A stretch of 64,000 nt of DNA from JBLUOA01 sp048060095 (GTDB taxonomy: Bacteria > Pseudomonadota > Alphaproteobacteria > Rhodobacterales > Rhodobacteraceae): NCBI RefSeq assembly GCF_048060095.1, contig NZ_JBLUOA010000003.1, positions 62,001 to 126,000 of the forward strand, given 5' to 3'. The translations under genes were made by a program, and so were the position numbers. The notes beneath the pieces are model-generated. The model saw only the letters and a list, made by a program, of their open reading frames with translations. It did not search any database and was not told where the DNA came from. Positions 29,177 through 36,597 of the stretch are shown here, piece after piece. Positions within the stretch are counted from its first letter, which is position 1. The number at the start of each line of letters is the position of its first letter.

Positions 29177-30058
29177 ATGGTTGCCGCCCCCGATATCCCG
29201 CGTGCCACGACCGACGCTTTGCTGAATACCGAGCCCGCAAAGCGGCCGCGCAACATGGGCCAGCTCATCCGTTGGCTGCTGCTGCTTGCGGGCGGCATCC
29301 TGATGGTCATGCCGATTGCCTACATGATCTCAACCTCGCTGAAATGGCCGCATGAAGTTTACAACGTCAACCTGATCCCGGATGAGCCGACGATCGAGAA
29401 CTACTCCTTCGTGCTGGAAGACGGGCGGTTCTACTGGTGGTTCGTCAATTCGATCATCATCGCGACGATCACCACGATCTGCAATCTGCTGTTTGACAGT
29501 CTCGTCGGATACACGCTGTGCAAGTTCCGGTTTCCGGGGCGGCAGATCGTGTTCATCGCGATCCTGTCGACGCTAATGATCCCGACAGAGATGTTGGTGA
29601 TCCCGTGGTATCTGATGAGCCAGAGTTTTGGCTGGCTCGACAGCTATTGGGGCATCATGTTCCCCGGATTGATGACCGCCTTTGGCACCTTCCTGATGAA
29701 GCAGTTCTTCGAATCCGTGCCCGATGACTTTATCGAAGCCGCGCGGATCGATGGGTTGAACGAGCTCCAGATCTGGTGGACCGTCGCCATGCCACTTGTG
29801 AAGCCCGCCCTCGCGGCGCTGGCGATCTTTGTGTTTCTCGGAAACTGGACCGCGTTCCTGTGGCCGCTGATCGTCACCAATTCGGTTGATATGTATACGA
29901 TCCCGGTCGGTTTGTCGGGCTTCGGGGATGAGGCCGACGTGGCTTGGGAGCTGATTATGACCGGTGCTGCGATTTCGACAATCCCGACGCTGGTCGTGTT
30001 CCTGATCTTTCAGCGGTTTATCATTCGGGGTGTAGTCATGGCAGGGCTGAAGGGGTGA
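29177..30058 (+). CDS. Carbohydrate ABC transporter permease (MalG/UgpE type)
   Basis: 293 aa, six membrane helices after a ~30-residue cytoplasmic N terminus. EAA loop: FIEAARIDGLNELQIWWTVA. It forms the heterodimeric channel with the preceding permease. The cognate ATPase is not next; it is encoded after the lyase-like gene, so that enzyme is embedded within the transporter operon. Confidence 0.93.
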   Translation: MVAAPDIPRATTDALLNTEPAKRPRNMGQLIRWLLLLAGGILMVMPIAYMISTSLKWPHEVYNVNLIPDEPTIENYSFVLEDGRFYWWFVNSIIIATITTICNLLFDSLVGYTLCKFRFPGRQIVFIAILSTLMIPTEMLVIPWYLMSQSFGWLDSYWGIMFPGLMTAFGTFLMKQFFESVPDDFIEAARIDGLNELQIWWTVAMPLVKPALAALAIFVFLGNWTAFLWPLIVTNSVDMYTIPVGLSGFGDEADVAWELIMTGAAISTIPTLVVFLIFQRFIIRGVVMAGLKG

Positions 30059-30063
30059 GGCGG

Positions 30064-30096
30064 ATGTTGGGATTTGAGTATTTTTGGCAAGGTGAA
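30064..30096 (+). repeat. Intergenic GGGATTTGAGTATTTTTGGC-type element
   Basis: The stretch containing GGGATTTGAGTATTTTTGGC and then AAGGTGAA is AT-rich against its surroundings and resembles a short sequence I recall from many Rhodobacteraceae intergenic regions. Only one copy is seen in this window, so repeat status rests on memory, not on this sequence. Confidence 0.3.
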
Positions 30097-30140
30097 ACGA
30101 GGGCGGGTGGTCGCCTTGTCCCGTCGCGAACGGCGCCTGC

Positions 30141-31619
30141 ATGACCGACGAGTCCAAATTTCCCGATCCGGTCTATAGGGACACCGTGCTCGCCCCATTG
30201 TTTGAAGGGGTGAAGACCCACTATGCCCAGCATATGGCTGCGATCAATCAGGCCCATCTGGTGATGCTGGTTGAGACGGGGATACTGGGTCAGGAGGACG
30301 GCGCGAAGATTGCGCAGGCATTGTGGGACATTGAGGCAGAGACGGATGTTGCGGCGCTGACCTACACCGGAGAGCATGAGGACTATTTCTTCTACGTCGA
30401 AGCTGAACTGCGCCGCCGGTTGGGTGATCTTGGCGGAGCGCTTCATACCGCGCGGTCGCGCAATGACATGGATCACACGCTTTTCAAGATGGCCTTGCGC
30501 ACGCGGGCAGAGGCGATGTTGGGGCAGATGACGACCCTATCCGACGCGCTGATTGCGAAGGCGCGTGCAGAGGCGGACACGTTGATCGTCGCCTATACGC
30601 ACGGCCAGCCAGCGCAGCCGACGACCTTCGGGCATTACCTTGGCGCGGTGATCGAGGTGCTGAACCGCGATGCCGCCCGTTTGTCTGCCGCGATTGATGG
30701 GCTTGGACACTGCCCGATGGGGGCAGCAGCGATCACCACCTCGGGCTTCCCCATTGAGCGCGCGCGGATGGCGGAGCTTTTGGGCTTTGACGGGCCGCTG
30801 GTGAATTCCTACGGCTGCATCGCGTCGGTCGACTACATCACCGGGCTTTATTCCGCGATCAAACTGGTGTTCCTGCATCTGGGTCGTGTCGTGCAGGATA
30901 TGGCGTTTTGGTCGAGCTTTGAAGTCGGACAGCTTTACGTGCCGAACGCGCTTGTGCAGATCAGCTCTATCATGCCGCAGAAGCGCAATCCGGTGCCGAT
31001 TGAGCATATGCGCCACCTTGCATCCGTCACGATGGGCCGCTGCGACATGGTGGTGAACACCATGCACAACACACCGTTCACCGACATGAATGATAGCGAA
31101 GGCGAGGTGCAGCAGGCCGGATACGCCGCGTATGACAGCGGGGGGCGGGTTCTGGACCTGCTGGCAGCATTCCTGCCCGCCTGTTCGATCAATGCCGAAA
31201 ACGTGCGCCGCAACAGCGATGCGGCCTGTGTCACCATCACTGAACTTGCAGATACGCTGGTGCGGGACGAAGGGCTGACCTTCCGGCAGGCGCATGAGGT
31301 CGCGTCAGAGGTTGCGCGGGGTCTTGAGGGTGCGCCGCTATCGTCAGGGTTTGCGGTTTTCGCCGCTGCGTTCAGTGGCGCGATCGGGCGCGTTCCGAAG
31401 ATGGATGAGGCGGCGTTCAAGATTGCAACCGCGCCCGAAACCTTCATCGCTCGGCGGGATCGGATCGGTGGCCCGGCACCGGCGGCGCTTGACGCTGCGT
31501 TTATCACCTACGCCGCGGTTGTCGGCGCGTTGAAACAGGCGAGCGCCGCGCGCCTGAACCGTATTGCGACCGCCGACACCGCTCGCGCCGCTGCCTTCAC
31601 CGCTTTATTGGAGTCCTGA
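30141..31619 (+). CDS. Argininosuccinate-lyase-like enzyme of a transporter operon
   Basis: 492 aa member of the fumarase/aspartase superfamily, which eliminates fumarate (or a similar acid) from a C-N or C-O bond. Active-site landmarks are present: HTARSRNDMD (102-111; true ArgH has HTGRSRNDQ), the histidine loop THGQPAQP (H154) and the signature SSIMPQKRN (275-283), where the residue before the serine pair is Ile274 instead of Gly. These changes, and its place between sugar permeases and their ATPase, argue against a role in arginine synthesis. A catabolic lyase for an imported N-succinyl- or aspartyl-type conjugate is my inference. EDDS-lyase-like enzymes are the nearest precedent I know. 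Confidence 0.75.
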   Translation: MTDESKFPDPVYRDTVLAPLFEGVKTHYAQHMAAINQAHLVMLVETGILGQEDGAKIAQALWDIEAETDVAALTYTGEHEDYFFYVEAELRRRLGDLGGALHTARSRNDMDHTLFKMALRTRAEAMLGQMTTLSDALIAKARAEADTLIVAYTHGQPAQPTTFGHYLGAVIEVLNRDAARLSAAIDGLGHCPMGAAAITTSGFPIERARMAELLGFDGPLVNSYGCIASVDYITGLYSAIKLVFLHLGRVVQDMAFWSSFEVGQLYVPNALVQISSIMPQKRNPVPIEHMRHLASVTMGRCDMVVNTMHNTPFTDMNDSEGEVQQAGYAAYDSGGRVLDLLAAFLPACSINAENVRRNSDAACVTITELADTLVRDEGLTFRQAHEVASEVARGLEGAPLSSGFAVFAAAFSGAIGRVPKMDEAAFKIATAPETFIARRDRIGGPAPAALDAAFITYAAVVGALKQASAARLNRIATADTARAAAFTALLES

Positions 31620-31621
31620 CC

Positions 31622-32680
31622 TTGGCCAACCTCGCCTTGCGCAATTTGACGAAATCCTATGGTGCGACCGAAGTGTTGCATGGCATCTCGCTTGATGTTC
31701 AGGACGGTGAATTTGTGGTGTTCGTCGGTCCATCGGGTTGCGGCAAGTCAACGACGCTGCGGATGATCGCGGGGCTAGAGGAAACGAGCAGCGGCATCAT
31801 CGAAATCGGCGGGCGAGAGGTGAATAATCTGGAGCCCAAGGAACGCGACATCGCGATGGTTTTCCAGAACTACGCGATCTATCCGCATATGTCGGTGAAA
31901 AAGAATATCGCGTTCGGCCTACGGTCATCGAAAATGCCGAAGCCCGACAAGGAGGCGCGGATTGAGGAAGTCGCGGGCATCCTCGACATGGTGGACCTGC
32001 TGGATCGCAAGCCAAGCCAGCTGTCGGGCGGGCAGCGCCAGCGGGTCGCCATCGGCCGCGCGATGGTGCGCGACCCGGCGGTGTTTCTGTTTGACGAGCC
32101 GCTGTCGAACCTCGACGCGCAGTTGCGCACGCAGATGCGGCTGGAAATCAAGAAACTGCACCAGCGGGTCGGCAATACGATCATCTTCGTCACCCACGAT
32201 CAGGTCGAGGCGATGACGATGGCCGACCGGATCGTGATTATGAAAGACGGCAGCATCCAGCAGGTTGGCACTCCGGAACAGGTGTTTCACAAACCCGCAA
32301 ACACCTTTGTTGCGCGGTTCATCGGCGCGCCGTCGATGAACCTGCTTGCCGGGCGGATGGAAGGCGGCAAGGTCGCGCTTGATGCGGGGGAGGCTGTGAG
32401 CGTTCCGGCCATCTCCGGGCAGGGCACGGACCGCGTGTTGTTGGGTGTGCGGCCCGACGATCTGCACCCCGGCAGCAGCAATCCGATTGTTACAGGCAAA
32501 GTGTCGGTCCGCGAACCGCTCGGCTCTGAAACTCTGATCTATGTCGAAACCCCTTCGGGCGAGGTGATCGCCAAGGCCGACGGGCGCACGCCGCCGCAGG
32601 TGGGCGAAACGGTGCAGTTGGGTGCGGACCCTGAAAACCTGCACATCTTCGACGCGACGACTGAGGAGGCGCTGACGTGA
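31622..32680 (+). CDS. Carbohydrate ABC transporter ATP-binding protein (MalK/UgpC type)
   Basis: 352 aa ATPase powering the importer. Walker A GPSGCGKST (about 38-46), Q loop, signature LSGGQRQRVAIGRA and Walker B VFLFDEP are all intact, followed by a C-terminal TOBE/OB regulatory region (about 235-350) found in MalK-type subunits. The start is a TTG at 31622, two bases after the lyase stop, with GGAG upstream. The stop overlaps the kinase start (GTGA). Confidence 0.93.
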   Translation: MANLALRNLTKSYGATEVLHGISLDVQDGEFVVFVGPSGCGKSTTLRMIAGLEETSSGIIEIGGREVNNLEPKERDIAMVFQNYAIYPHMSVKKNIAFGLRSSKMPKPDKEARIEEVAGILDMVDLLDRKPSQLSGGQRQRVAIGRAMVRDPAVFLFDEPLSNLDAQLRTQMRLEIKKLHQRVGNTIIFVTHDQVEAMTMADRIVIMKDGSIQQVGTPEQVFHKPANTFVARFIGAPSMNLLAGRMEGGKVALDAGEAVSVPAISGQGTDRVLLGVRPDDLHPGSSNPIVTGKVSVREPLGSETLIYVETPSGEVIAKADGRTPPQVGETVQLGADPENLHIFDATTEEALT

Positions 32681-33555
32681 AAAAACCGATCCTCTGCGCC
32701 GGAAGGCTCTATTGTGATCTGGTTTTCACGGATGTTCCGCGTCTGCCGACCCTCGGGACAGAGGTGTTCGCGCCCGGCTTGTCGCTGCATGCGGGGGGCG
32801 GCGCGTTCATATCTGGTGCGACGCTCGCGGCACTTGGGCATCCGGTAACGCAGTTTTCCATTCTGCCCGCCGAACCCTTTGACGCTGTGGTGCTGGCCGA
32901 CCTTGCAGCGCATGGCGTTTCCGCAGACGCCTGTCATGCGGTCGACGGTGTCGACGCCCAGATCACCATCGCCATAGGCAGCGCAAAGGATCGCGCCTTC
33001 CTGACGCGGGCTGATGGCCCGGCGTTACCGGACCTTAGTGCCATCGACTTTCACGACTTCGCGCATCTGCATGTCGGAGAATTGCGGACCCTTCAGGACA
33101 ATCCAGCGCTTCTTGATCGGGCAAAGGCGGCGGGGCTGACGATATCGCTCGACTGCGGTTGGCAGGACGATTTTGCGCCTGACCTTGCCGATTTGATCGC
33201 GGCGGTCGATGTTTTCCTGCCGAACGAGGCGGAGGCCGCAGCGCTCGCCGCCCTCGGCATCCCCGAAGCCTGCGCGGCCCTCACCGTCATCAAGAGCGGT
33301 GAGCATGGCGCCCGCGCCCGGTTGCGGTCGGATGTGGATTGGACGCAGATATCAGCCTCCCCCGTGCCTGTGCTGGACGCGACCGGGGCGGGCGACGCGT
33401 TCAACGGAGGGTTCCTGTCGCAATGGCTCGACAACCGTCCGCTTGCCCGCTGCATCACGCAGGGCAACGCCTGCGGAGCAGCAGCGGTTCAAGCGCTCGG
33501 CGGGGCGGGTGCGTTGAAGGAGTTTGCGGGTGGGGCGGGAGTCGTCGCGACTTAG
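32677..33555 (+). CDS. PfkB family carbohydrate kinase
   Basis: 292 aa ribokinase-fold kinase. The N-terminal substrate region (LHAGGGAFISGATLAALG) and the catalytic signature DATGAGDAFNGGF with base D240 are present. Such kinases phosphorylate fructose, ribose, nucleosides, fructoseamines or similar compounds. As the last gene of the importer operon it probably phosphorylates the sugar released from the imported compound. GTG start overlapping the ATPase stop. No downstream aldolase or isomerase is linked. Confidence 0.88.
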   Translation: MKKPILCAGRLYCDLVFTDVPRLPTLGTEVFAPGLSLHAGGGAFISGATLAALGHPVTQFSILPAEPFDAVVLADLAAHGVSADACHAVDGVDAQITIAIGSAKDRAFLTRADGPALPDLSAIDFHDFAHLHVGELRTLQDNPALLDRAKAAGLTISLDCGWQDDFAPDLADLIAAVDVFLPNEAEAAALAALGIPEACAALTVIKSGEHGARARLRSDVDWTQISASPVPVLDATGAGDAFNGGFLSQWLDNRPLARCITQGNACGAAAVQALGGAGALKEFAGGAGVVAT

Positions 33556-33633
33556 GGTTGCTGCACCCTTCAACCAATAGTGTTTCGCCGGACCCCAAAG
33601 CCAACGATTGTGTTAAATTACACGGAGATTGCC

Positions 33634-33731
33634 ATGATCGACCATTTTGGAATTGAAGTGCGTGATTTTGGGCGTTCATCCTCGATCCTGATGGGAACAA
33701 CATTGAGGCAGTCTGCCACTCTCCCGAATAG
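33634..33731 (+). pseudogene. Remnant of a VOC-family (glyoxalase-fold) gene with internal deletion
   Basis: ATG at 33634 opens with MIDHFGIEVRDFGRS, a typical VOC-protein N terminus. From 33672, one frame over, the sequence reads AFILDPDGNNIEAVCHSPE followed by TAG at 33729, a typical VOC C terminus with the DPDGNNIE metal-binding motif. About 90 central codons are absent and the two ends are out of frame. CACGGAGA still precedes the ATG. This is directly visible as a decayed gene. Confidence 0.8.
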
Positions 33732-33770
33732 GAGGTGATGCGGGACGTCCCTTCTTATCCGCATCACCTC
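33732..33770. repeat. 12-bp perfect inverted repeat
   Basis: GAGGTGATGCGG (33732-33743) and CCGCATCACCTC (33759-33770) face each other across 15 nt, starting one base after the stop of the VOC remnant. No T run follows, so it is not a standard terminator. It could be a stem in the S49 peptidase leader, an operator, or a trace of the event that truncated the VOC gene. Confidence 0.6.
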
Positions 33771-33869
33771 ACCCGAAACGCAATTCCCCGGTCGGCACAC
33801 GCGCAACAAAGCGTGTGCTTTTCGCATCCGACCTTGTCGGCGGCGCGGTGGCACTCTACATCCCACAGA

Positions 33870-34667
33870 ATGAAACGCTGGATACCTTTTCTGAAATCGC
33901 CGCCAACCGTTGCCGTTGTTCGCATGTCGGGCATGATCTCGGCTGGGGGCCGCGGGAGCCTCAACGACGAAAAGATTGGCCCGGTGCTGGAACGTGCGTT
34001 CCGGCGGGGTAAGCCTGATGCGGTCGCGCTGGTCGTGAACTCGCCCGGCGGCTCTCCGGTGCAATCGTCGTTGATCGGCGCGCGGGTCCGTCGCTTGGCG
34101 GAGGAGCGTGAGATTCCGGTTTTCGCGTTTGTTGAGGATGTTGCGGCGTCGGGCGGTTATTGGCTTGCCGCGTCGGCGGACGAAATCTGGATCGACCACA
34201 GTTCGGTGATTGGGTCGATCGGCGTGATCTCTGCCGGGTTTGGCTTGGATGAGTTTATCGACAAGCACGGTGTTTCCCGCCGCGTTCATACGGCTGGGAA
34301 ATCGAAATCGATGCTCGACCCGTTCCAGCCGGAAAAGACAGCGGATGTGAAGCGGCTGAAAATACTGCTTGAGCAAATCCACGAAAGCTTTATCGCCCAT
34401 GTGAAGGAGCGCCGTGATGGCAAACTGTCCGAGGACACTGACCTGTTCACTGGTGATATCTGGGCCGGGGAAAACGCGATCAATGTTGGCCTTGCGGATG
34501 GCATCGGGCATCTCGTGCCGAAGATGAAGGAACGGTTCGGCGACAAGGTTGCGTTTCGCGTCTATGGGCCGAAGCGCGGGCTTTTGCAGCGGTTCGGCAC
34601 CCAAGTCGTCAGCGACGCGTTGTCCGGTATCGAAGAACGGGCTGAATACGCGCGGTTCGGCCTTTAA
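33870..34667 (+). CDS. S49 family serine peptidase (SppA/SohB-like)
   Basis: 265 aa. The ClpP-fold S49 domain has VNSPGGSPVQSS, the nucleophile motif ASGGYWLA, GSIGVI and the downstream lysine region TAGKSKSMLDPFQPEK that supplies the Ser-Lys dyad. Such peptidases degrade signal peptides and membrane fragments. No clear N-terminal membrane anchor is seen. I chose MKRWIPFLKS (33870); a longer open frame from 33735 yields 45 residues without protein-like character that overlap the inverted repeat. No good ribosome site precedes 33870. It is coupled to the next small gene by TAATG. Confidence 0.88.
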   Translation: MKRWIPFLKSPPTVAVVRMSGMISAGGRGSLNDEKIGPVLERAFRRGKPDAVALVVNSPGGSPVQSSLIGARVRRLAEEREIPVFAFVEDVAASGGYWLAASADEIWIDHSSVIGSIGVISAGFGLDEFIDKHGVSRRVHTAGKSKSMLDPFQPEKTADVKRLKILLEQIHESFIAHVKERRDGKLSEDTDLFTGDIWAGENAINVGLADGIGHLVPKMKERFGDKVAFRVYGPKRGLLQRFGTQVVSDALSGIEERAEYARFGL

Positions 34668-34834
34668 TGGTTATCAAGATTGTCAGTCTGTTCCTGATCG
34701 GAATGGCTGTCCTTGCGATGTTTGGACGGCTACGGTTTCCGGGTCAAAACCGACTGACGAAAAAGAAATGCCCCGACTGCGGGCGGCATCTTATCGGTCG
34801 CGGTCCGTGCGACTGTCAGAAAGGAAGAGGCTGA
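34667..34834 (+). CDS. Small membrane-anchored zinc-ribbon protein (55 aa)
   Basis: A 55-residue gene overlapping the S49 stop by one base (TAATG). Residues 2-18 form a hydrophobic segment (VIKIVSLFLIGMAVLAM), followed by a basic stretch and four cysteines in KKKCPDCGRH and GPCDCQKG, a compact zinc-ribbon-like arrangement. It ends 3 nt before the calcium/sodium antiporter gene. Tight coupling on both sides and the cysteine pattern make it credible. Function unknown; it may assist the peptidase or antiporter. Confidence 0.7.
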   Translation: MVIKIVSLFLIGMAVLAMFGRLRFPGQNRLTKKKCPDCGRHLIGRGPCDCQKGRG

Positions 34835-34837
34835 GCA

Positions 34838-35794
34838 ATGGATTGGGTTTATGCAGGTCTCGGGCTGCTTATCCTTCTCTTGGCTGGGGACGTTTTGGTG
34901 CGCGGGGCGGTCAACCTGTCGCTGCGCCTTGGTGTTCCGGCGTTGATCGTCAGTTTGACGATTGTTGCTTTCGGCACCTCTGCGCCTGAACTTTTGATCT
35001 CAATCCGGGCGATTATGGACAACGCGCCGGGGATTGCGCTTGGCAATGTCGTCGGTTCGAACACCGCGAACATCCTGCTGGTGCTGGGTATTCCCGCCTT
35101 GATGGTGGGGCTGAAGTCGGGCGAATGCGAAACCCGCAAGACGTATATTTATATGATCTTGGCGAGCATTCTGTTCATCGGACTTGCCGCGCTTGGGCCG
35201 TTTGGTTGGGTGCATGGCGCGGTTCTGCTGTCGGTCCTCGCGCTATTGCTTGGCGATCAGATGATCGAGGCGCGATCACATCGCAAGCAGAATGCGGCCT
35301 GTGCGCCATCGGAAGAGATTGAGGATATCGAAGGCGCGGACCCCAACCTTCCGTGGTGGAAAATCTGTCTGTTCCTGTTTCTGGGGCTGCTAGGCCTACC
35401 GCTTGGTGCGGAGCTGTTGGTTACGGGGGCCGTCAATATCGCCCGCACATTCAACGTCACCGAAACAGTGATCGGCCTGACGCTCGTTGCGATCGGAACC
35501 TCGCTGCCAGAGCTTGCAACGACCGTCATGGCCGCGTTGCGCCGTCAGGCGGATGTCGCCTTGGGCAACGTCATCGGGTCCAATATGTTCAACCTGCTCG
35601 CCATCATTGGCATCGCAAGCTTTGTCGGCGAGATCCCGGTTGAACCGAAATTCCTGAAATTCGACCTTTGGGTGATGCTCGTCGCGTCCTTGATGCTGGC
35701 CCCGTTTGTGTTCCTCAACTGGAATCTCACCAAACGCTGGGGCGTTGTTTTTAGCGGCCTCTATGTGCTTTATATCGTTGCGGTGTTGATCTGA
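34838..35794 (+). CDS. Calcium/sodium antiporter (CaCA family, YrbG-like)
   Basis: 318 aa, ten membrane segments as two inverted repeats. Each repeat carries the ion-binding alpha motif: AFGTSAPELLISI in the first and AIGTSLPELATTV in the second, each followed by GN(V)xGSNxxN (ALGNVVGSNTANI, ALGNVIGSNMFNL). A polar acidic loop (EEIEDIEGADP) separates the halves. These features define K+-independent Ca2+/Na+ exchangers of the YrbG type. It is the third gene of the S49-zinc-ribbon-antiporter chain. Confidence 0.93.
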   Translation: MDWVYAGLGLLILLLAGDVLVRGAVNLSLRLGVPALIVSLTIVAFGTSAPELLISIRAIMDNAPGIALGNVVGSNTANILLVLGIPALMVGLKSGECETRKTYIYMILASILFIGLAALGPFGWVHGAVLLSVLALLLGDQMIEARSHRKQNAACAPSEEIEDIEGADPNLPWWKICLFLFLGLLGLPLGAELLVTGAVNIARTFNVTETVIGLTLVAIGTSLPELATTVMAALRRQADVALGNVIGSNMFNLLAIIGIASFVGEIPVEPKFLKFDLWVMLVASLMLAPFVFLNWNLTKRWGVVFSGLYVLYIVAVLI

Positions 35795-35805
35795 CGGAGA
35801 GCACG

Positions 35806-36597
35806 ATGCAGAAACGCGCGCTGGTGACCGGTGCTGGCATTCGGCTTGGGCGCGCGATGGCGCTGACGCTGGCCGGTCGCGGCTTTGACGTGGCGGTTCA
35901 CTATTCAACCTCGAAGGATGGTGCGGCAGACACCGTCGCTGGAATTGAGGCGCTGGGTCAAAAGGCCGTCGCGGTTCAGGCGGACTTGTTGGATGAATCT
36001 GCAGCCGAAGACTTGGTCGGACGCGCCGCAGATGCGCTGGGCGGGCCACTGAACTGCCTGATCAACAACGCGTCGATCTTTGAACATGACAGGCTGGACA
36101 CGGCGACGCGCGAAAGCTGGGACAGGCATATCGGATCGAATCTGCGCGCGCCGTTCGTGCTGATCCAGAAATTCGCAGCCCAAGCACCGGCACCCACGAA
36201 GGACGACGCGGGCGAAACCATCGCCAACGCGTTGATCGTCAACATGGTCGATCAACGGGTCGAAAAGCTGACGCCCGAGTTCATGACCTACACGCTCGCC
36301 AAGGCCGGCCTGTGGACGCTGACACAAACCGCCGCCCAAGCGCTTGCCCCCGCGATCCGGGTCAACGCCATCGGCCCCGGCCCCACGGTCCGCGGCTATC
36401 GCCAGTCGGAAAGCCATTTCACAAAGCAGCGTGCGTCGACCATTCTGGAACGGGGCGCGAACCCCGAAGACGTGACCGCCGCGCTTGAATACTTCCTGTC
36501 CGCGCCTGCCGTCACCGGGCAGCTAATCTGCGTCGATGGCGGCCAACATCTTGGCTGGCAAAGCCCGGATATCATCGGGATCGACGGTTCGGATTAG
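35806..36597 (+). CDS. SDR family oxidoreductase, pteridine-reductase-like
   Basis: 263 aa Rossmann-fold enzyme. The cofactor motif is TGAGIRLGRAMA, with the arginine typical of NADPH-dependent pteridine reductases. NNASIFEHD and the catalytic YTLAKAGL (Y-x3-K) are present; the usual catalytic serine strand instead reads VNMVDQR, as in FolM/PTR1 relatives. The likely reaction is dihydro(bio)pterin or dihydrofolate reduction, possibly linked to moco or folate chemistry. It starts 11 nt after the antiporter gene. Confidence 0.85.
   Translation: MQKRALVTGAGIRLGRAMALTLAGRGFDVAVHYSTSKDGAADTVAGIEALGQKAVAVQADLLDESAAEDLVGRAADALGGPLNCLINNASIFEHDRLDTATRESWDRHIGSNLRAPFVLIQKFAAQAPAPTKDDAGETIANALIVNMVDQRVEKLTPEFMTYTLAKAGLWTLTQTAAQALAPAIRVNAIGPGPTVRGYRQSESHFTKQRASTILERGANPEDVTAALEYFLSAPAVTGQLICVDGGQHLGWQSPDIIGIDGSD

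Noticed and set aside
30141..31619. Calling this gene argH
   Set aside because: The superfamily is clear, but the altered RSRND and SSxMP loops and the transporter context make the arginine-pathway role unlikely; a symbol would mislead.
33735..33869. Upstream extension of the S49 peptidase adding 45 residues
   Set aside because: The AGGAGG before it is only about two bases from the ATG, the residues look unlike protein, and the segment contains the perfect inverted repeat.
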